This document shows, piece after piece, positions 34,905 through 43,356 of a stretch of 64,000 bases of DNA. This DNA is from an uncultured Bacteroidales bacterium (GTDB lineage Bacteria; Bacteroidota; Bacteroidia; Bacteroidales; Muribaculaceae). Under the pieces are notes generated by a model, which saw only the letters and a list, made by a program, of their open reading frames with translations, searched no databases and was not told the DNA's origin. The number at the start of each line of letters is the position of its first letter. Positions within the stretch are counted from its first letter, which is position 1. The translations under genes were made by a program, and so were the position numbers. The stretch is taken from the NCBI GenBank assembly GCA_902776835.1, contig CACYRK010000013.1, forward strand, positions 1-64,000, written 5' to 3'.

Positions 34905-37694
34905 TTACAGACTCTTGTGGACCTCGATTTCCTCGAAAGCCTCAATCATGTCGCCCACCAGGATGTCGTTGTAACTCTGGATCGAGAAGCCGCAGTCGAA
35001 GCCGCTGGTCACCTCCTTCACATCGTCCTTGAAGCGCTTGAGCGAAGCCAAGTTGCCGGTGTAGCGCACGATGCCGTCGCGAATCACGCGCACCTTGCAC
35101 GAGCGTTTCACCTTGCCCTCGCGCACCACGGCGCCGGCGATGGTACCCACCTTGCTGATGTGGTACACCTGCATAACCTCGGCGCTGCCGGTGACTTCCT
35201 CCTTGACCTCGGGCGAAAGCATACCCTCCATAGCGCTCTTGACCTCCTCGATGGCGTCGTAGATGATGGAGTAGATGCGGATGTCGACACCCTCCTGCGC
35301 AGCCAGACGCTTGGCGTCGCCGCTGGGTCGCACCTGGAAGCCCACAATGTAGGCATCGCTGGCGGCGGCCAGTGTGACGTCGCTCTCGGTGATGGCACCC
35401 ACAGCCTTGTGGATGACATTGACCTGCACCTCGGGGGTGGAGAGTTTGATGAGCGAGTCGCTCAACGCCTCGATAGAGCCGTCGACGTCGCCCTTGACGA
35501 TGATGTTCAGTTCGTGGAAGTCGCCCAATGCCTTGCGACGACCGATGTCCTCGAGCGTGAGTCGTTTCTGGGTGCGCAGACCCTGCTCACGCTGCAGTTG
35601 CTCGCGCTTGTTGGCGATTTGGCGTGCCTCCTGGTCGGTGTCCATGACGTTGAACTTGTCGCCAGCGGTGGGTGCACCGTTCAGACCCAGGATCAGTGCA
35701 GGCGAAGCCGGACCGGCCTCGGTGATGCGCTGGTTGCGCTCGTTGAACATCGCCTTCACCTTGCCGAAATGCGTACCGGCCAGCACGATGTCGCCCACGT
35801 GCAGCGTGCCGTTGTCGACGAGCACGGTGGCCACGTAGCCGCGACCCTTGTCGAGCGACGACTCGATAATCGAGCCGGTGGCTTTGCGGTTGGGGTTGGC
35901 CTTGAGGTCGAGCAAGTCGGCCTCGAGAAGCACTTTCTCCAAGAGTTCGTAGATACCGTCGCCCTTCTTGGCCGAGATATCCTGGCTCTGATACTTGCCG
36001 CCCCAGTCCTCAACCAGATAGTTCATGTTGGCAAGTTCTTCCTTGATCTTGTCGGGGTTAGCACCCGGCTTGTCAATCTTGTTGATGGCGAAGATGATGG
36101 GCACACCGGCTGCCGAAGCGTGGCTCAGCGCCTCCACCGTCTGCGGCATCACGCTGTCGTCGGCAGCGACGATGACGATAACGATGTCGGTCACCTTGGC
36201 ACCACGGGCACGCATTGCGGTGAACGCGGCGTGACCCGGCGTGTCGAGGAAGGTGATGCGGCGGCCGTTTTTCAGTTTTACACGGTAAGCACCGATGTGC
36301 TGCGTGATACCGCCTGCCTCGCCAGCGATAACGTTGGTGTTGCGAATGTAGTCGAGCAGCGACGTCTTGCCATGGTCCACGTGACCCATCACGGTGACCA
36401 CCGGCGGACGCTGTTCCAGATCTTCGGGATTGTCGTCCTCGTCGTGGATAGCCTCGGCGACCTCGGCGCTGGTGTATTCGGTCTTGAAGCCGAACTCCTC
36501 GGCCACAATGTTGATCGTCTCGGCATCGAGACGCTGGTTGATGGATACCATCACGCCCAGGCTCATGCAGGTGCCAATGACCTTGTTGACGGGGATATCC
36601 ATCATGGCAGCCAGGTCGTTAGCGGTCACAAACTCGGTGAGTTTGAGCACCTTCTTTTCGGCCAGTGCCTGACGTGCTTCCTCGCGCTCTTCTTCGCGCA
36701 CAGCCTCGCGTTTCTCCTTACGCCACTTTGCGGCCTTCTTCGGCGCCTTGGTGGTGAGGCGCGCAAGCGTCTCTTTCACCTGGCGCTGCACGTCTTCCTC
36801 GTTGACCTCGGGCTTGAACGGGCGTTTGCTCTTGCTCTTCTTGCTGGCCTTTGCTGTGTCGGCCTGCTGCTTGCCCTTGGCTTGTGTGGCCTGTTGCTGG
36901 ATTTGTGCTGCGCTGCGCTCGATGTCGACTTTTTCCTTGCCGATGCGTTTGCGTTTCTTCTTGGCAGCGGCCTCACCCTGTGCCTTGGCGATGCGCTCGT
37001 TGCGGCGCTCCTCCTTGGTTTTCTTCTTGGGGCGAGTCTGCTGGTTGAGCGTGCTCAGGTCGATTTTTCCCACCACCTTCGGTTTGATGTCGGGCGCATC
37101 GATTTTAAACACCTCTTGCTGTGGCTGCTCAGCGGCCTCGGAAGCCGGTTCCGGCTCGGGCGCTGGCTGCTCAGGTGCCGGCTCGGCGACGGGCGCCGGC
37201 TCGGCGATTTCGGGCTCGCTGTCGTTGCCAGTTGCGACAGGCGGCTCTACGGGCGCTTGCTCGACCACGGGCTCGGGTGCCGGAGCAGGCGTCGGCTCAA
37301 CAACGGGTTCGGGAGCCGGAGCCGCAGGTTGTGCGGCAGGCTGCTCGGCAGGCTGTTCATCCTTGATGATGGGACCACCGGGATTCGACAAGTCGATCTT
37401 GCCCAGAACAGTAGGTTTCTGTCCGGGTATCACGGTCTTGATCTCCTCGACGCGACGAGTCTTGGCAGCATTCTTTGCCTTTTCGTTTTGCCGCTCGGTG
37501 GCGAAGTTTTCCGACTTCTTCTTAAGTTCCATGTCGGGCTTGAACTCCTTAATCAGCATCTCATACACCTTGTCATCGATGCGGGCATTGACGTTTGAAA
37601 AGTCCACATCGATGTTTTTCTTGTGCAGATACTCCTGAATAGTGAGTCGCCCCACATTCAAATCTTTTATGACTTTACTAATTTTTACTGGCAT
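34905..37694 (-). CDS. infB: Translation initiation factor IF-2
   Basis: The GTPase that brings initiator tRNA to the ribosome, 929 residues. After an N-terminal IF2_N-type segment comes a long proline/alanine/glutamate-rich linker (about 110-200) and a basic region. The G domain has [16 protein letters not shown] and NKID. Domains II to IV follow to the C-terminus. It is the last gene of the rimP-nusA-infB operon. The 893-codon frame on the other strand is a shadow of the regular codon use. Confidence 0.97.
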   Translation of the reverse strand: MPVKISKVIKDLNVGRLTIQEYLHKKNIDVDFSNVNARIDDKVYEMLIKEFKPDMELKKKSENFATERQNEKAKNAAKTRRVEEIKTVIPGQKPTVLGKIDLSNPGGPIIKDEQPAEQPAAQPAAPAPEPVVEPTPAPAPEPVVEQAPVEPPVATGNDSEPEIAEPAPVAEPAPEQPAPEPEPASEAAEQPQQEVFKIDAPDIKPKVVGKIDLSTLNQQTRPKKKTKEERRNERIAKAQGEAAAKKKRKRIGKEKVDIERSAAQIQQQATQAKGKQQADTAKASKKSKSKRPFKPEVNEEDVQRQVKETLARLTTKAPKKAAKWRKEKREAVREEEREEARQALAEKKVLKLTEFVTANDLAAMMDIPVNKVIGTCMSLGVMVSINQRLDAETINIVAEEFGFKTEYTSAEVAEAIHDEDDNPEDLEQRPPVVTVMGHVDHGKTSLLDYIRNTNVIAGEAGGITQHIGAYRVKLKNGRRITFLDTPGHAAFTAMRARGAKVTDIVIVIVAADDSVMPQTVEALSHASAAGVPIIFAINKIDKPGANPDKIKEELANMNYLVEDWGGKYQSQDISAKKGDGIYELLEKVLLEADLLDLKANPNRKATGSIIESSLDKGRGYVATVLVDNGTLHVGDIVLAGTHFGKVKAMFNERNQRITEAGPASPALILGLNGAPTAGDKFNVMDTDQEARQIANKREQLQREQGLRTQKRLTLEDIGRRKALGDFHELNIIVKGDVDGSIEALSDSLIKLSTPEVQVNVIHKAVGAITESDVTLAAASDAYIVGFQVRPSGDAKRLAAQEGVDIRIYSIIYDAIEEVKSAMEGMLSPEVKEEVTGSAEVMQVYHISKVGTIAGAVVREGKVKRSCKVRVIRDGIVRYTGNLASLKRFKDDVKEVTSGFDCGFSIQSYNDILVGDMIEAFEEIEVHKSL

Positions 37695-37775
37695 ATTTTC
37701 TACTAAGTTGTTTCTTGTCGATAATTTAAGCCAAAAGGCGTGGAGAAAGGATGATGACGTGTGGCTGGCGGCGTA

Positions 37776-39032
37776 TTACTCGTCGAACTCGGCCTTGAGC
37801 ACCTCGATCACATGGTCGACGGTGTCTTCCTCGAGGTCGGCACGCTCGATGAGTTCTTCGCGCGGCATGCGCAGCACGGCCTTTGCCGTTGCGCAGCCCA
37901 AATCCTTGAGTGCTTCGATCACCCACTCGTCGATCTCGTCCTTGAACTCGTCGAGGTAGATATCCTCCTCGGCGTCGCTGTCGAGGTCGCGATACACGTC
38001 GATGACATACTCGGTGAGCATCGAGGCCAACTTGATGTTCAGGCCGCCCTTACCGATAGCCAGCGACACCTCTTCGGGGCGCAGGAACACCTCGGCGTGC
38101 TTGGTCTCCTCGTCGAGGCGAATCGACGAAATCTTGGCGGGGCTGAGCGCGCGTTGGATATAGAGTTGCGGGTTGGTGGTGTAAGGAATCACATCGATGT
38201 TCTCGTTGCGCAACTCGCGCACGATGCCATGGATGCGACCGCCCTTCACGCCCACGCAGGCGCCCACAGGATCAATACGGTCGTCGTAACTCTCGACGGC
38301 AATCTTTGCCCTCTCGCCCGGCACGCGTGCCACGGCTTTAATCACGATGAGGCCATCGTGAATCTCGGGCACCTCAAGTTCGAAGAGTCGGCGCAAGAAC
38401 ATGGGGCTGGTGCGCGACACGGTGATCTTGGGGTTGTTGTTCTTATTATCGACGTTGTGGATGACGGCACGCACCGTCTCACCCTTGCGGTAGACGTCGG
38501 TGGGAATCTGCTGGTCCTTGGGCAGCAGCAGTTCGTTCTTCTCCTCGTCGAGCAGCAGCACCTCGCGCTTCCACACCTGGTACACCTCGCCGGTGACGAG
38601 TTCGCCCTCCAAGTCCTTGAACTTGCTGTAGACGGCGTCCTTCTGCAGGTCGAGAATCTTGCTGGCCAGCGTCTGGCGCAGGTTCAGGATGGCGCGACGG
38701 CCAAACTTGGCGAAGTCGATTTTGCGGGTGTGCTCCTCGCCCACCTCGCAGTCGGGGTCGTCGTCGGCACGGGCATCGCTCAGCGAAATCTCCTTGTTGG
38801 GGTTCTCCACCTCGCCATCGGGGACGACCTCGAGATTCTGGTAAATCTCGCAATCGCCCTTATCGGGGTTGACAATCACGTCGAAGTTGTCGTCGTTGCC
38901 AAACATCTTTGCCAGCACGCTGCGGAACGACTCCTCCAAGACGCTGATGAGCGTGGTCTTGTCGATGTTCTTCAGTTCCTTAAACTCGGCGAACTGGTCG
39001 GTCATGTTGACCGCTTCTACTCTTTTAGCCAT
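37776..39032 (-). CDS. nusA: Transcription termination/antitermination factor NusA
   Basis: A 418-residue RNA polymerase-binding factor. The N-terminal polymerase-binding domain occupies 1-130 and an S1 domain follows (VTGEVYQVWKREVLLL). The two KH domains include GVKGGRIHGIVRELRNENID and LAIGKGGLNIKLAS. The acidic C-terminus is short, as in other Bacteroidetes. MTDQF (39005) is an alternative start. It lies 14 nt after rimP and 81 nt before infB. Confidence 0.96.
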   Translation of the reverse strand: MAKRVEAVNMTDQFAEFKELKNIDKTTLISVLEESFRSVLAKMFGNDDNFDVIVNPDKGDCEIYQNLEVVPDGEVENPNKEISLSDARADDDPDCEVGEEHTRKIDFAKFGRRAILNLRQTLASKILDLQKDAVYSKFKDLEGELVTGEVYQVWKREVLLLDEEKNELLLPKDQQIPTDVYRKGETVRAVIHNVDNKNNNPKITVSRTSPMFLRRLFELEVPEIHDGLIVIKAVARVPGERAKIAVESYDDRIDPVGACVGVKGGRIHGIVRELRNENIDVIPYTTNPQLYIQRALSPAKISSIRLDEETKHAEVFLRPEEVSLAIGKGGLNIKLASMLTEYVIDVYRDLDSDAEEDIYLDEFKDEIDEWVIEALKDLGCATAKAVLRMPREELIERADLEEDTVDHVIEVLKAEFDE

Positions 39033-39046
39033 AGGTCAATAATCGT

Positions 39047-39511
39047 TTATATCTTGATTATGCATTTTGTGTATTTAATTTCGTCGTAGCGCAGTGGCAC
39101 CTCGGTGGCGACCATCTCGGGACGCTTCTTGCCCTCGACCTTGGTCTTCACCATCTGTGTGATGGCAAAACCGTCGTCGCCGGCGGCGCTGATCACGCCT
39201 TTGAGTTTTCGCCCGTCGGCGGTGAGCACCTCCACCTCGTTGCCCATGTTTTTGGCATACTGTCGTGGCACAAGCAGTGGCGAACTGATGCCGTAACTGC
39301 CCACGGTGAGTTCGTAGTCCTCGACGTCGCGGTCGAAGGCGTCGAGCACGGCGTCGTTAACGCGCACGCAGTCGTCGATGGTGATGTCGCCATCGCTGTC
39401 GAGGGCCACGTCGATGATGTTGTCGCGGCTCACGGTGATTTGCACCAGGTACATGTCGGTTCCCTGGAGCGCCTGCTCAATCACTTGTGTCAATTCAGTC
39501 TTGTCAATCAT
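39047..39511 (-). CDS. rimP: Ribosome maturation factor RimP
   Basis: A 154-residue factor for 30S subunit assembly. The N-terminal alpha/beta domain has DVALDSDGDITIDDCVRVN, followed by ELTVGSYGISSPLL and the SH3-like C-terminal domain (LKGVISAAGDDGFAI). It is the first gene of the operon with nusA and infB, a widely conserved order. A leader of about 230 nt precedes it. Confidence 0.94.
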   Translation of the reverse strand: MIDKTELTQVIEQALQGTDMYLVQITVSRDNIIDVALDSDGDITIDDCVRVNDAVLDAFDRDVEDYELTVGSYGISSPLLVPRQYAKNMGNEVEVLTADGRKLKGVISAAGDDGFAITQMVKTKVEGKKRPEMVATEVPLRYDEIKYTKCIIKI

Positions 39512-39519
39512 ACTTTTGT

Positions 39520-39745
39520 GGTGCGGCCGTTGCCGCAGTTTAAGGCGGCTGTTCGCCGCGGTTTAACGCCTCGCGTTGCTCGGCTGGTGAACGCGGCTGT
39601 CGCCGCTGGATAACGCTCGCTTTGCGAACTGTTTAAAGCTTTGCTCTTGCTCGGCAGGGTGCTTTGCTGTGGCGCGGCTGAAGTGCATTGTGTTGCTTGA
39701 AAAAACATAACAAAAATGAGGAAGCCGATGCCCCCTCTCACGAAT
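39520..39745 (-). promoter_or_regulatory. Long structured leader of the rimP-nusA-infB operon
   Basis: Between the predicted start of transcription (about 39745) and rimP lie repeated GC hairpins, including GCGGC-tgttc-GCCGC and GCGGC-tgtc-GCCGC, plus runs of related GTTTAA/GCTCG motifs. A long leader with simple repeated stems suggests post-transcriptional control, though no known motif is recognised. Confidence 0.45.
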
Positions 39746-39751
39746 GCGGTG

Positions 39752-39759
39752 CAAAAGTA
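39752..39759 (-). promoter_or_regulatory. -7 element TACTTTTG for the rimP operon
   Basis: A match to TAnnTTTG on the minus strand, between the rimP leader and the end of the DprA-like gene. Confidence 0.55.
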
Positions 39760-39897
39760 GCAAAAAGTGCGCACCCGTGCAAGTGCCTCGCGGTAATAAG
39801 GAGCGAGGCACCCACATTTCACAACAAATATTATAATTATTTAATGATATTTAACCTGGCGTGTTTTTTACGCGATTCCTAGTTGACTTCTAATATG

Positions 39898-40845
39898 TCA
39901 AAAAAGGCTGCAATTATTGTATTCTATTTCTTGAATTAATTTGTCATAATCGGCTTTGCCTGTTAACGGAATGACACGTCCAACATTTAACGATGACACC
40001 CTCTTTATGTCAATTATCTGAGCCAGACCATTTTTTCCTTTTTCAATAATTAGGCGGTTTGCACCGAATATATCAGTATTGTATTCTTCACTAGAAGGAT
40101 AGTGGATAACCCCCACCGGTCTACCTAATTTAGCATACTTAGCCAAGGTATATTTCGACCCTCCATCAATTTTACTCTGTACAAGAATGAGGCCGTGTGC
40201 AAGCCCTGCTTGAATTCGACTCGCTTTGCTTCCTGAGAATTTATCCTCTTTTTGCCGAGGAAGGAATTCGGAAATAATCAAACCACCAGCATTGAGCACA
40301 TCATCAATCACTTTTATATGGTTGGCGGTACACGTTTCTTTGTAGATTAGGCCGCCAGAAATGATGCCGACAACGTTTTTGGCTATTTGACCATTATGAT
40401 ATATTGCATGTTCATCAATGCCTTCAACAAGTCCGTTACAGATTGAGAATTTTTCAGAGAAATATGTTCCAACTCTTTCTGCAATATTATTTCCGAGTTT
40501 TGTGCTATGACGTGTACCTATGATTGCAATCACATGCTTAAGAAGCGTCTCATTGCCCTTAAAAAACAGCACGCTAGGCGGATCTCCGATTTCAGCAAGT
40601 TGAGTAGGATAATCATTGCTAAGAACACTAAGCATACTGATACTATTTGCTTTGCAATCTACTATTATTTCATCAGCCACTCGGGCATAATGCTCTAGGT
40701 TGGATATTTCTTCTGGTTTAACCTCGCCAATAATTGCCGCACAAGAATTATCTTGCATCAATCGATGAAGATTCTTTTTTATAAAAGCAGGACCTATGCC
40801 CTTGACCATTGACAATATTAAAACATTACGCAGATCCATAATCAT
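39898..40845 (-). CDS. DprA-like (SMF/SLOG) protein of the conflict island
   Basis: A 315-residue protein. After an HhH-like start (LSMVKGIGPAFIKKNLH) comes the DprA Rossmann domain: IAIIGTRHSTKLGNNIAERV, ICNGLVEGIDEHAIYH, GGLIISEFLP and GGSKYTLAKYAKLGRPVGVIH. The usual C-terminal winged helix is missing. Housekeeping DprA loads RecA on incoming ssDNA. Here the setting suggests a defence role, with the fold possibly sensing nucleotides or ssDNA. It is the last gene of the five-gene island, 45 nt after the HAD-phosphoribosyltransferase gene. It is AT-rich compared with rimP next to it. Confidence 0.85.
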   Translation of the reverse strand: MIMDLRNVLILSMVKGIGPAFIKKNLHRLMQDNSCAAIIGEVKPEEISNLEHYARVADEIIVDCKANSISMLSVLSNDYPTQLAEIGDPPSVLFFKGNETLLKHVIAIIGTRHSTKLGNNIAERVGTYFSEKFSICNGLVEGIDEHAIYHNGQIAKNVVGIISGGLIYKETCTANHIKVIDDVLNAGGLIISEFLPRQKEDKFSGSKASRIQAGLAHGLILVQSKIDGGSKYTLAKYAKLGRPVGVIHYPSSEEYNTDIFGANRLIIEKGKNGLAQIIDIKRVSSLNVGRVIPLTGKADYDKLIQEIEYNNCSLF

Positions 40846-40890
40846 TAGTTCTTGTGTTCTTTTATATATGTGTCAAGTTCGTCTAAATTG

Positions 40891-42189
40891 TTAATCGCAC
40901 ATATCCAAAGTATAACCACAACCATTGCCTCGATATTCTGGAGGAGTACATGAATAGAATCTATGCCCATCGGAACGACGAATCTTGATTTGCATGGGTT
41001 TGCCGCATCTTGGGCAAACGACATCATCGTTTACGGGTAGCACCATTTGGAACATGGCTAAAAACAAAACGTTCTTTACACCCTGTTCTTTCAATTTTCT
41101 AATAACATGCCATGCGGTTGCTCCCGTCGTATATTGGTCATCAAGTACTATCACGTTTTTCCCTGTAAGGTCAACCCTTGTACCACCTGGACATTCTATC
41201 GACAAGTATTTTTGCAAGAAAGCTTGACGGTCTCGGTACAGATTTTGCTCGCGAAGCGACCCTTGCACATTGTCGTCCCATTTCAGAAGTTGAACTTTTT
41301 GTACCGGTGTCTCGACCAAATCAAAGAGTTCTTTCATCTTGGTGGGCGGAACGGTTGTCCTTTTATCTGTTAGGTATGTAAAGTAATCCCATCCTCGCTG
41401 AACAATGGCTGGTTGATTGATGTAATTGGAGATGCCAGTCGCAAGTGTTTTTAAAAAATCTTGAGTCCGCTCAGGGTTGGACATCATATAATATTTGTCG
41501 GCTCTTCCATATTTGTCACAAGCACCTTGCTCTTGTCGGGCTAAGCATCTTATTAAAGCGTATGAACCATCAGCATAGCGGTTGTTATTGAGACGAATTG
41601 CTCGAGTTGAGGTTTGCCCAACAAAAGCAGCTTCGATGGTGTAAAGGTTGCTCAATGGCGCCTCCAAAATTGTTTCTATCTCAGCAAATGTTTTTGCTGA
41701 GAATGTGGGCCCCATCTTTTTACTCGCCATCTCATCGCCAATACCATCACGCTCATCCCTGATATCGTCAGTGATTATGTATGGTAGGAACCATATAGTC
41801 ATTGCTCCAATGTGTCGCCCTAACTCTATATCCAATTTTGTGTCTCCGATTACAACACAATTACCATCATCAAGTTCATGCTTCAAGTCAGCATGAGTGT
41901 TTAAATACTCCATAAGCTTTGCCGTGTTTGGTTTATCGGCCAACGAAACATTGTCCACCCCAAACATTCTACAAATTGGATTGACATATCGGAAATGAGA
42001 ATCTGATACAACTAAGATCTTATCCCCTTTAGCTTTACGAGATTCAATAAACTCCCTTGCCCCGGGCAATATAGGGACTTGCCCAAGGTACTGTTCTATC
42101 GAATAACCATCCTGGCCATCTCTGTACGGTTGCCATGTTGGATGAACTGTACCGATAAGCGTTCCATCTAAATCTATAAGTATAAGCAT
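40891..42189 (-). CDS. HAD phosphatase - phosphoribosyltransferase - zinc ribbon fusion
   Basis: A 432-residue fusion. Residues 1-150 are a HAD hydrolase (nucleophile motif LIDLDGTLIG, motif II VVSDS, motif III/IV GDTKLDIELG). The part from about residue 180 to 390 is phosphoribosyltransferase-like, with the PRPP loop VIVLDDQYTTGATAWHV. The last 40 residues form a four-cysteine zinc ribbon like those of topoisomerase I tails (CPRCGKPM, then CGYTLDMC). Together these suggest synthesis and breakdown of a ribosyl-nucleotide signal or base salvage tied to nucleic acid binding. It precedes a DprA-like gene. No family name is known to me for this exact order. Confidence 0.82.
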   Translation of the reverse strand: MLILIDLDGTLIGTVHPTWQPYRDGQDGYSIEQYLGQVPILPGAREFIESRKAKGDKILVVSDSHFRYVNPICRMFGVDNVSLADKPNTAKLMEYLNTHADLKHELDDGNCVVIGDTKLDIELGRHIGAMTIWFLPYIITDDIRDERDGIGDEMASKKMGPTFSAKTFAEIETILEAPLSNLYTIEAAFVGQTSTRAIRLNNNRYADGSYALIRCLARQEQGACDKYGRADKYYMMSNPERTQDFLKTLATGISNYINQPAIVQRGWDYFTYLTDKRTTVPPTKMKELFDLVETPVQKVQLLKWDDNVQGSLREQNLYRDRQAFLQKYLSIECPGGTRVDLTGKNVIVLDDQYTTGATAWHVIRKLKEQGVKNVLFLAMFQMVLPVNDDVVCPRCGKPMQIKIRRSDGHRFYSCTPPEYRGNGCGYTLDMCD

Positions 42190-42262
42190 CTACTATTAAT
42201 TTTTAAACCAACACATTGAACAAGGCATGAATACTCAGAATTTCGCTAAATGGATATCCTCG

Positions 42263-43354
42263 TCATGATAAATCAAATAATCTATTGATTCTTTCTCCTC
42301 TTGCAAAACTCGGGAATGACTCGTTCATTCTTTCTTCATCAAATAAAGTTGTTTTATTGTAAACATCTCTTGCATCATAAAGTATATCCGAATAGGCTTT
42401 TCGAGACCATTTCGTATGATTATTAAGAAATGGATGTAAAACACATACAGTGGTAGTCTTCTTTGATTTGCCTCTCTTAAAGAGGTCAAAGCCACCACCG
42501 CAACCAATGAAGAGATTATTAGTGAAGATTGTACGGTCGTGAAATTTATCTTTCGAACATTTGATGATTGACACTTCAAATGTAATATTTTGGCGAAGCT
42601 CACTCAAGATTTCTTTGATTCTCTTTAAGCGAGTTTCGCTGTTGTAGGGCGTTCCTCGGTCGTTGCAGAGAGTTGCAAATATAGTCACTTGAAAATGCAA
42701 CTTTTTATAGAGGCTTTTTGGAATAAGTGAATCAAAAATCTTTGGTAGGTTTTCATCTATGCTATCAGCATCGTTGAGAATATAATTGTCAATAATGACT
42801 AGCGAATTGCATGGGACTACATCATGCCCACCCAGGCACTTACTCCAGTTGCTTGTTTCTGCTTTCTGAAGTGCCACACCTTGGTCAAAAGTCAGATATT
42901 TGAAATCATTGATGTTTTCGGCACAAAAAACTATTATGCCATAATTCCTCATCGCTTCTGAGCAAACTTCTTTGGATTCGCAAGAAAAGAATAAAGCGTT
43001 TAACTTATCTGTGTCAATAATCGATTCGTTAAACTGAACTTTTGATGCATTGAAATGTAGATGCAGAGCGCTATTATGTCGCTTATACTCCATGTTAATG
43101 ACAAGATTATCAAGTGCATCACGCTCGACCTTGCTTTTCTTTTCTGCCTCGTCAAGGAAATTGTAAAAAAAGTCTTTGGAAATATTTAGATACAGTTTCA
43201 CATCCGAACACAGAAGCAGATTGCGGATGTCAGACGCCAACTCGTCGTCGATATTAAAAGAGTTATCTAAACAAGATGCTTCACCATCCTGTTTAGATGT
43301 AAGGGCCGTGAAGAAATCCCAGTCGCAATATATGTGCTTTCTATATCGCTCCAT
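42263..43354 (-). CDS. Uncharacterised protein with HDR motif, partner of the OLD-like ATPase
   Basis: A 363-residue protein starting 2 nt after the ATPase stop, so certainly co-translated. I do not recognise the family. Residues 271-291 (FHDRTIFTNN then LFIGCGGGFDLF) form the best conserved-looking stretch. It recalls the histidine motif and following Gly-rich turn of phospholipase D-like nuclease domains, with HDR in place of HxK. The N-terminal half is alpha/beta with no clear motif. As the smaller partner of an SMC/OLD-like ATPase it may be the effector. This is inference. Confidence 0.6.
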   Translation of the reverse strand: MERYRKHIYCDWDFFTALTSKQDGEASCLDNSFNIDDELASDIRNLLLCSDVKLYLNISKDFFYNFLDEAEKKSKVERDALDNLVINMEYKRHNSALHLHFNASKVQFNESIIDTDKLNALFFSCESKEVCSEAMRNYGIIVFCAENINDFKYLTFDQGVALQKAETSNWSKCLGGHDVVPCNSLVIIDNYILNDADSIDENLPKIFDSLIPKSLYKKLHFQVTIFATLCNDRGTPYNSETRLKRIKEILSELRQNITFEVSIIKCSKDKFHDRTIFTNNLFIGCGGGFDLFKRGKSKKTTTVCVLHPFLNNHTKWSRKAYSDILYDARDVYNKTTLFDEERMNESFPSFARGERINRLFDLS

Positions 43355-43356
43355 AA

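Noticed and set aside
34917..37598. 893-codon open frame on the plus strand opposite infB
   Set aside because: An antisense shadow. infB on the minus strand has all GTPase motifs and operon context.
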